This document shows positions 57,292 through 64,000 of a stretch of 64,000 nucleotides of DNA, piece by piece (position 1 is the stretch's first letter; each line of letters starts with the position of its first letter). The DNA is from Microplitis mediator. Lineage: Eukaryota; Arthropoda; Insecta; Hymenoptera; Braconidae. The notes beneath the pieces are model-generated. The model did not search any database, was not told where the DNA came from, and saw only the letters and a list, made by a program, of their open reading frames with translations. The translations under genes were made by a program, and so were the position numbers. The stretch covers positions 10,625,264 through 10,689,263 of the forward strand of contig NC_079975.1 in the NCBI RefSeq assembly GCF_029852145.1, in the 5' to 3' direction.

Positions 57292-60200
57292 TATATTCGT
57301 ACAGAAATATGCATATGGTATTTTTACTGCAGTTATACAAGTAGTCGAGCCTATGGAGACACGACAAAAATATTAAACAAACGAGTAATACTAACCACTG
57401 TATCTAGATCGACGCCGAAAAGAGGCGCGATTCTAGTGGTCAAAGATATAACTGGAAGTCCTCGTCTTTTGAATGTTTGATGAGCATCTGTATAACGTAA
57501 TCTTAAGTAAATAGTTCCTCGAGGCTCCACTTTAAGAGCTAATTGATGGATTGGAGACTCTTTAAGTAGTGTCGCAAGATGAACTGATCCTTTGTAGCAT
57601 AATTTATGCCTATGTTGGGGATCCCACGAATAAACAAGTAAGTCAAGTTGACGATTTCCGACTAAATCTAATTCAAAGGTTTCATCCCAATCAAACATAA
57701 GATCACCCGTACGTACAACAGTACGGGCTTTATGCACTCGATCACATTCTAAAACGCAGTATAGATCTCTTAAACCACAATTAGCTATATTCGGTTGACC
57801 TGATGGTGTAGAAGGTGTTGTAGCAGCTGATGAAGATGTCGTTGATCGAAGACCACGACCAGCCAGAAGATGGACCCAGAGTAATCCACTGATACCGCTA
57901 GTGAAATCACTACTAGAAGTATCACCGAGGGAACTTAATAGCGAGCTTGTTGAGCTAGGCGTGCCAACTATTGGTGGCTTTTCTATTTTATACTTAAGAA
58001 ATTCTGTAAATAGTATTAGCAAATTTAGATTGGATAATGGACGAGAAATGAAAAAAAAAATAATAAAACACTTACCTGCAGGATTAATATCTAGCAGTCT
58101 TTGATCTTGAGTTCTTGTCGGGGTTGGTGTAGGTATATTTCTAGTTTGTTCTAATTCTAATAAATTTCTGATTCTTCTTACAGAATTTGCTCGTTGATTA
58201 GCAACTGTACTTAAAGAAGGTTTCTGTCCATTTAAAACAGTCCTAGCATTTGGAGTTACTGAAGTAGATCGTTGTCCTGGTCCAGGCCGATGAGACGTCG
58301 AACTTACTGCTGTGGAAGCTCTCAAATTAGCCAAATTGACTTGCTGAGCCGATGCGGATCTTGTGGAAAGTCGATCTAGCGTACTTGGTAGAGGCCTATA
58401 CGAACCATAGTTCCCATACTCGGATTTCTTTAAATGCATAAAATTGACAGTTAATGGGCAAAATTATAATTATTCTTTTAGAGATATAAATCTGTGTTAA
58501 CCTGATTGACCGCAGCATGAATATTCTCAGCACTATAAGTGTACCGCGGTGGTCTGTTGGTTGTCGCTCTTATTTGCTCATACAATGCACTCGTACTCGG
58601 TGTCCGACTTAACCACGCTCGATATTCATCAGATGTAAATACACTAGGGGATGAAGGTATCCTTCCTAAAAATTATAATTAAGAGTTACTAGAAAAACTT
58701 TGTATTTATTTAATAAGACATATCATTTCAATCAAAGGTACCTCTATCACGTCTAAATGACGGTAATTCAGGTGCTGAAAGTGCACCATCACTATCTTCC
58801 TGATCAATAAGACCTGAAGCAACAGTAGTAAGTCCTGTTCGAAGATTTGGCTGTTGCGGTAATGCTCTTCCACTACGAGGTAGTGAATTTGATCTTAAAC
58901 CACCTGAACTTTGGCCAATTTGAGTTCTTGACATTGTTGCCAAATGAGACACTGCATTACTTTGAGATTGATCTTTCATATTGTGTCTATAGTAATAATA
59001 TGTTGATCGTGGGGAATTAGAACAAGTAGCCTCAGTATCCGAAGCATAATCAATAGAAGGTCGATGTCTTCTTGTCAATATTCCAAATTGATTCTGATTT
59101 CGTTGTGACGAAGAGGGAACATCAGTCTGAGTACCATATCTCGTGTTATATCGCAAAGTAGAAGAACCTGATTTTAAATTTGATCTTAGGAGAGTATGGC
59201 GTGCTGGAGTCGAAATATTTGTATAATCTACTCGTGGTAGATGCTGATCTGAACCACTTCGTGGCATTATTCTTCCACTTGGTGTATGTTGAGAATATCC
59301 GTATCCTTGGGTTTGCCCTGAAAGTCTGTTTCCTGCCGATTGAATACCACCAGCTGACATTCGACGATTGCCATTCGGCATCATAGGGCTTGTGTAAAAC
59401 GAATGTACCTGATCAGAATATAAATTTCAAGATAGAATGTTTTGGAAATTTTATTCGGCAACCAATTTACACTCTCGAATATCATTATAATTATTATTAT
59501 ATTCAATAACAGTACTTATAAAATTGATAGTACTTTTTATGGATAATTATGTAAGTAAGGGACTTAATACTTGTTATCATTATTATTATTATCTTGCGAA
59601 TGTTACGCCGTAACAGAAAGAAGAGATGGAAAATGAATTAAGGAATAAAGTGTAACTCATATATGAGTTTTCTAGGACACTTATTTAAGTCTCGGGGCAA
59701 CTATTGGTTCATGAAATAATGAGTATCCCTATCATATAAAGGAAATGAAAAATCTGTGAAGCTAAAGTATTTGTAACGTGATTCACTAAGAGCTCAAAAC
59801 AGCATAAAAATTTATACAATTAATACAGCAATTTCTTCCAATTAATAACTAACCGGAATTTGAATTTATTTTATTCTGTCTAACGATCATGTTCTTCGAT
59901 GATAAATTTTTTAAAAAAGTCCCAAAATATTGCACACCTCAATCGCGAAAGCGTTGAATGGGCTTTACTGTCGCTCTTTCGCTTTCGGCCCTTTCACTAA
60001 CTTTAAATCCTCTTTACTTTCTTTATAGTACACCAAAGTTGTTAAAAGTAGATATTATTTTAAAGGAAATTTATTAAGGAACATTGTTCAATATAACATT
60101 TAGTTGATTCATAATGAGATTAATTAACAAAAATTGATTTAGTCCGAAACCCCCAGTGCGTTAATTATGGTGTTCGGACTCATGAAAACACAATAACTTT

Positions 60201-63176
60201 CAAAAAACACAACTTATCGACTTAATTTTTGTTTTATTATCTTTATATTTTTGATCGTAAGAACCCTTTTGAAAATTACTAAATCTATCTGAATTTTTTT
60301 TGTTTATTTGTAATCAATAAAAAACGTGAAAACTTATTGTTTACGAAAAATTTAGCTGCCATTTTTATTTTTGCTGTTATTATTATTGTTTTCCATTTTT
60401 CCTCTCCATAAACTACTGGCAGCAGCATTAGCGTGGCAGTAAGATTGAAAAAAAGAACGAAATCTGAGACAAAAAGTCGGGATATTTAAAAAAAAATTAA
60501 ATAAGGAAACATTAAACTGAAAATAAGAAATAATAAAATAAATTAATAATTCAAAAGTTAAGTCAAAATTCATATTTAAAAAAAAATTAATTAATATTAT
60601 GAAATAATGATGAAAAAAAAATTAATGATTAAAAATAAAATGAGCGATTGAGATGTGCACTTTTGGATTTTCCAACATTTTTAAAAAGATTATGACTCAT
60701 AATTTTTTGAAAGTAGTTACAACAATAAATAGACATTTGCCTTACTTTTTCAGCCAGGCTTTCCAAGGTTTTTGGATATCCTCGCTCATATGGTTGAAAA
60801 TGTTGGGTTGTCGAAGGTTTCGGCTGATGTGTAATAATTGGAGGTGGTGGAGGTTGGTAGGACCAATGCCCTTCAGGTCTAGAATTGTAATAGAGATCAC
60901 CATTACTAGCATTAGTATCTTGATTAGACTCCAAACCATTAAGACCAAGCCTCGATCGAGATGGAAGCATTTCTCTTCCATCACCTCTCCGTCTGTTACT
61001 GTCTCTACTATCAAAAATATATAAATAAATATTACTAACTATAGATGCATAGAATTATATGAAAAATCATTTATTTACCTAATATGGTTATTAGTTACGT
61101 GATCATTTTCATCCTCATTGAGTTCCCGTTTAATAACTACTACCGGCGGGGCTTTGTGCTCATTTTGACGGCTTTGAGCGATTGTTTGGTGAGGTCCATG
61201 TCGTGTTGCCAAAACTAATCTTCTCGGTATGGACATTAAGATTACTACATCGTCTAAACTCATATGCGTCACGTCTACGAGATTTACTGCTAAAATCTCA
61301 TCGCCGACCTGAAATGTTTGAAAGATAATTCGTATCCTTCATGAACAGACATAAACGGGCATGAATAGATAAGCATATATTGTCCTGTTCGGGAAGTTAT
61401 TGTTTTAGCCCGAATTTTCGAAAATCGCGTTTTCATAGGATATTAAGATTTTTAGGTCCTAGAAAGATATTCTGACTATTTTCAGAGTGACATGGAGTTT
61501 TTTACTGTAATCAGTTCTGCATAGCATACTCTCTTAAAATGAATCAGTCGAAAGTATTATTAGTATATATATATATATATATATATATATACTATATATA
61601 CAATATCCTGATTGGATTAGTGATATGATGAGATTATTTGTGCTGTGAATCTTCACTGGTCCATTTTAAGAGAGTAAATAACCATTCGCAATAAGAAAGT
61701 TCCATTTTTTTGGAGTTGCACCGTTTGTAACTCAATGGTAAGCATTCTTATTTAGATGGTAACCATTTTTATCCGTGATGATAATCATTACTATCTTAGA
61801 AGGCAAAATTAAAAAATTTTTCAGACATAAGAAATATTACTATCGGTAATAGTAATTATTACTATATGAGAAACAAATAGTTAACATAAAAGCATGATAA
61901 TGATTATTACATACAGATGGTAATCATTCCCTATTACAAGATGGTGATAGTTAGCATTTTTTTTTCAGCGTGTGGTACAATCGTTGATACAACTTATTTT
62001 AGCGGTACAATAGTCATGTTGAGTAAAATGATGCGAACTTTTAGCCGTTGAACAGTATCAGCCGTCATAAAAGAGAATCGATCGATGATTGAATACAAAT
62101 TGTTGAAGCCATGTTTATAGAGACACGTTGAGACATTCCTATTCTCGAAACAATTGTACAACGAGCCCGCTACTAAAGTTGAGTTTTAGTTTACACCGAG
62201 TGGTGCATCGTTTTTAAAATAAATAATTAGACAGAAATAGTTATCATAACACACAAAGGTTATTAAAGAGATATAAAATATAATAATCAATTAATTAATG
62301 TAACGGAACCAAAGTCCACCTCCGTTTTACCGGAAGCCGTAGACCCAAACGACACTCTTACTGTACTTAACTGCTCTTAACCGGAGGTATAATCAAAAAT
62401 CCTCATTGCGCGTGGTATCTAACCACAGTCACCACGAGTCTTCATTTGTCCGTTTCCAGTCAGTAATCTATCGGTCATCTATCAGTTATCTCAGTGGAAA
62501 GTTCATAGAAAATCCATAGAAAATCTACAGAAAATCTGTAGGAAGTGAGCTTGGAAAGGCCCCCCATGGTACCAGTCTCCTAGCGCTGGTCAACGTGGTT
62601 GCTTATGGATAAGTCGTGGGAAGAAGCTACTCCCCATACCCTATGCAAAGGGCTTCCTTCACTTGTTATCTTTCGGTTTTCCAACAAGCTATTATCCGCT
62701 TGTTCAGTCCCTGATGAATTTTCTACTTTCCGAGCCTTTAGGTGCTCTGATTATTCAAGCCAAATCAAAGTTTAAGCAGCTCGGGAATATAAAATATAAT
62801 GATGCTATCCTAACTCCCTCCTCAACGGGACTCTGCCATGAAAACCAGGAAAGAATTTATTTCTTTAAGCAAGGCCGCCTTGACTCCATTTTTATCCAGA
62901 TGTTATCAGATTTTCCTTATTAAGACAGACTTTATGCGAATTCCATAGACACCCGATGATACTTTGGGCAAATAAGGGAAACCTTCTAGACGGGATGTTT
63001 TAATAAATTGTAATTACCTTTAAACAGCCACTGTTGTAGACCGCTGACTCTATGGCGATTCTTGATATGAAAACACCATCATTGCGATCAATCCCGTTAC
63101 CTTCGCGTATATACAATCCCAACGTTTGACCTGGTCTTTTGATTATCTCTACAAAGTGCACAAGATGTTTAGAATC
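55604..63176 (-). CDS. RhoGAP100F: Syd-1 / RhoGAP100F, synaptic PDZ-C2-RhoGAP protein (5' truncated)
   Basis: Eleven exons on the minus strand join in phase: 63176-63018, 61308-61079, 61007-60746, 59408-58742, 58665-58502, 58427-58076, 58003-57396, 57002-56586, 56512-56323, 56269-55967 and 55666-55604, coding about 1,138 residues. Order is PDZ, a long Ser/Pro-rich linker, C2, RhoGAP, and a Gln-rich tail, the layout of Syd-1. Syd-1 organises presynaptic active zones and interacts with small GTPases. The RhoGAP arginine finger is present in GLYRLCG. The start codon and any earlier exons lie beyond 63176, perhaps outside the window. The final exon or two are uncertain. Confidence 0.93.
55967..56269 (-). 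CDS. RhoGAP100F: syd-1 exon: Gln/Ser-rich C-terminal region
   Basis: Encodes ADFVTDSSEDFFSRFNTSSS, a QQYQQQQYYQQ tract and a Ser/Thr-rich stretch ending TGQIKS. Phase-compatible with the preceding exon. An alternative frame over the same bases is a shadow. Confidence 0.8.
56323..56512 (-). CDS. RhoGAP100F: syd-1 exon: RhoGAP domain, second part
   Basis: Encodes YLLDHLALVLSQCNKMSPAS and LAVCFGPVLM, the conserved N-K-M and FGP motifs of RhoGAP domains, ending LEIWPVKS. Phase 1 at a GTAATG donor. Confidence 0.96.
56586..57002 (-). CDS. RhoGAP100F: syd-1 exon: RhoGAP domain, first part
   Basis: Encodes NIPIIVWRCVEEVERRGLDI, IGLYRLCGSATKKRILREAF (arginine finger in GLYR) and LKDYLRELPEPLFTKCLY. 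Both exon borders are phase 0. Confidence 0.97.
57204..57285. repeat. (AT)n microsatellite in the intron before the RhoGAP exon
   Basis: About 80 bp of alternating AT inside the 57003-57395 intron. The open frame over it is meaningless. Confidence 0.95.
57396..58003 (-). CDS. RhoGAP100F: syd-1 exon: C2 domain
   Basis: Contains GISGLLWVHLLAGRGLRST, LRDLYCVLECDRVHKARTVV, MFDWDETFELDLVGNRQLDL and GTIYLRLRYTD, a C2 beta-sandwich. It ends LFGVDLDTV, which begins the RhoGAP fold. Donor GTTAGT, phase 0. Confidence 0.95.
58076..58427 (-). CDS. RhoGAP100F: syd-1 exon: linker
   Basis: Begins KSEYGNYGSYRPLPSTLD and ends RLLDINPA at a GTAAGT donor. Ser/Thr-rich, with TPTPTRTQD near the end. Confidence 0.88.
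58502..58665 (-). CDS. RhoGAP100F: syd-1 exon: linker
   Basis: Encodes SVFTSDEYRAWLSRTPSTSA and YEQIRATTNRPPRYTYSAEN, ending HAAVNQ at a GTTAAC donor. It keeps phase with both neighbours. Confidence 0.88.
58742..59408 (-). CDS. RhoGAP100F: syd-1 exon: long low-complexity linker
   Basis: Starts VHSFYTSPMMPNGNRRM and runs through 222 codons rich in Ser, Arg, Gln and Asn, ending APELPSFRRDR. No domain is expected here in the family. Confidence 0.9.
59935..60440. repeat. Inverted copies of the CGCTTTCGCGCTTGAGG repeat in a syd-1 intron
   Basis: 59935-59980 (GCACACCTCAATCGCGAAAG) and 60352-60440 (TAGCTGCCATTTTTATTTTT ... ACTACTGGCAGCAGCA) match the two halves of 6084-6230 in inverted orientation. 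The minus-strand open frame over the second is therefore repeat, not an exon. Confidence 0.55.
60746..61007 (-). CDS. RhoGAP100F: syd-1 exon: linker
   Basis: Arg- and Pro-rich linker (SRDSNRRRGDGREMLPSRSR ... WSYQPPPPPIITHQP ... TLESLAEK). It opens in phase 2 and closes in phase 0 at GTAAGG. PPPPP could bind SH3-type partners. Confidence 0.82.
61079..61308 (-). CDS. RhoGAP100F: syd-1 exon: second half of PDZ domain
   Basis: Encodes VGDEILAVNLVDVTHMSLDD and VVILMSIPRRLVLATR, finishing the PDZ fold, then a polar linker ending NHI. Canonical GTAAAT donor. Confidence 0.92.
61528..61674. mobile_element. CTCTAAAAATGAAT-family MITE, copy 3, in a syd-1 intron
   Basis: ACTCTCTTAAAATGAATCAG and CCATTTTAAGAGAGT are the inverted ends, flanked by TA. 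The centre has been invaded or expanded by an AT microsatellite. Confidence 0.75.
61690..61975. repeat. ATGGTAATCATT-type palindromic words in a syd-1 intron
   Basis: Words such as ATGGTAACCATT, GATGATAATCATTACTATC, CGGTAATAGTAATTATTACT and ATGGTAATCATT alternate in orientation. It ends TTTTTTTTTCAGCGTGTGG, similar to the CACGGAGAAAAA ends elsewhere. Probably another motif-array element with an unrecognised left end. Confidence 0.4.
62290..62995. other. Less AT-rich insertion in a syd-1 intron, possibly a solo LTR
   Basis: Starts near TGTAACGGAACCAAAGTCCA and contains CCGTTTTACCGGAAGCCG, GGCCCCCCATGGTACCAGTC and AAGGGCTTCCTTCACTTG, with AATAAA near the end. Base composition is clearly unlike the flanking intron. 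The 62663-62923 open frame has no known family. A retroelement LTR is the best guess, but no target duplication was seen. Confidence 0.35.
63018..63176 (-). CDS. RhoGAP100F: syd-1 exon: first half of PDZ domain
   Basis: Encodes HLVHFVEIIKRPGQTLGLYI and DGVFISRIAIESAVYNSGCLK, phase 0 on both sides. TLGLYI is the carboxylate-binding loop region of the PDZ (GLGF-like). Confidence 0.9.
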
Positions 63177-64000
63177 CTGAAAATAATAAATTATATGTTT
63201 TATGAATTACGAACAAAAGTATTGAAATGAAGAAAAACTCAGACGTGACCGCCCGGGTATATATACTTTTTGAACAATTCCATATATGGCGAGAAAAATC
63301 TCGTCAAAACAACTAAACATTTCGTTACTGCAGCTATATTATCTATAGTCAATTTTCTTTACGATATTCTGTATAGTCATTTTGGCGATCCAAGTATCGT
63401 CGCAGCAAAACGTCAAAATGGCAATACTATTGTCATTATAGGTATCCGAAGAAACGCTAATAAGACAATCTTGTAGATAGTTTTGGATAAAAAAAATTAA
63501 TGTAAATTCAAAGATGTCATGATGTTAAGAATACTGCCTCATTAACCATTTCATAATATGATATGTTTCAATATTCAGGCTCAGTGACTTGTGTTGATTA
63601 ATCAGTTACTTACAATAGTTTAAAAAAAAACTTTTAACAAATAATTTTATTAGTTAAAATACAAATAATAAGACATTTTTTAAAGCTGAAAATGTCAATC
63701 CACGCTTGATATAAATCTATTAATTATAACAAAGCAAAAAAAATTATATGGAAGCATTAACATCTTTTTACATTGGAAAATAATTATTAAAATCAGTCCG
63801 TAAAAACTATTGTGATTATACAATAGGTACGCATTCGTTTTAATTAGATTATCTCAATTATAATAACCGAAAAGCTCGTTAATTACTAATAAGAATGTGA
63901 CACAACGCTCACAAAGGCTTTTTGGTGGTTAGTTTGACATTTGCTTAACTGCGCAAGTTCTACGTTCTTCATCAACGATGTTACGATCCATCGTATCGTC
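63177..64000. other. Upstream of the first visible syd-1 exon; no supported gene
   Basis: Probably syd-1 intron. A short minus-strand frame at the very edge (64000-63930) reads MDRNIVDEERRTCAVKQ and is open to the window end. It might be an upstream exon but cannot be supported from 23 codons. Confidence 0.4.

Noticed and set aside
57113..57367. 84-codon minus-strand open frame in the syd-1 intron
   Set aside because: It is largely a translation of an (AT)n microsatellite (alternating Tyr/Ile).
60352..60573. Minus-strand frame with an apparent acceptor, a possible syd-1 exon
   Set aside because: The same sequence occurs at 6084-6230 as an interspersed repeat, and the syd-1 exons on either side already join in phase without it.
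63930..64000. Short frame at the window edge as an upstream syd-1 exon
   Set aside because: Only 23 codons are visible, with no matching family motif or confirmable splice phase.

Overview
The window looks like nuclear DNA of an insect, most likely a hymenopteran such as a parasitoid wasp. That is inferred from very AT-rich DNA, short exons with GT-AG introns, long introns full of small transposons, and two animal genes of insect type. Nothing in the sequence proves the species. There is no sign of bacterial organisation.

Two host genes are well supported, both on the minus strand. The first is a complete cystinosin (lysosomal cystine/H+ symporter), six exons between 15653 and 9590, whose reading phases join at every junction. 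The second is the 5'-truncated Syd-1/RhoGAP100F synaptic Rho-GAP, with eleven joined exons from 63176 to 55604 (PDZ, then C2, then RhoGAP). A possible last exon lies at 50710-50441. Its upstream exons lie outside the window.

Most of the rest is transposon DNA. The main one is a 12-kb Mutator-like element (16113-28113) with about 380-bp near-identical terminal inverted repeats and ~183-bp subterminal repeats. It carries two convergent genes. The plus-strand gene is a FLYWCH zinc-finger/MULE transposase (19581-21659). The minus-strand gene (23193-21876) encodes a MULE-type N-terminal zinc finger and a C-terminal PHD finger, and is broken by two A9 homopolymer frameshifts. Smaller elements sit inside it: a TTAA-flanked MITE, two CCCTG MITEs, an AT-rich array element, a 1.1-kb foldback with 8-bp target duplication, and a 0.9-kb element with 67-bp inverted repeats and 9-bp target duplication.

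Layout: 1-8.3 kb holds small foldback/MITE repeats. 8.3-9.6 kb is a foldback abutting the cystinosin stop codon. 9.6-15.7 kb is cystinosin, with a decayed hAT transposase and a CCCTG-family element in its introns. 16.1-28.1 kb is the large MULE. 28.7-33.4 kb has no recognisable gene. 33.4-48.4 kb is a dense field of motif-array foldback elements, including two built from TTTACGGTA and a tRNA-like SINE pair in inverted orientation. 48.4-50.4 kb has nothing recognised. 50.4-63.2 kb is the syd-1 locus and its repeats, and 63.2-64 kb has no supported gene.

A recurring theme is elements whose whole length is an imperfect palindrome made of one short motif repeated in both orientations, with a different motif in each family.
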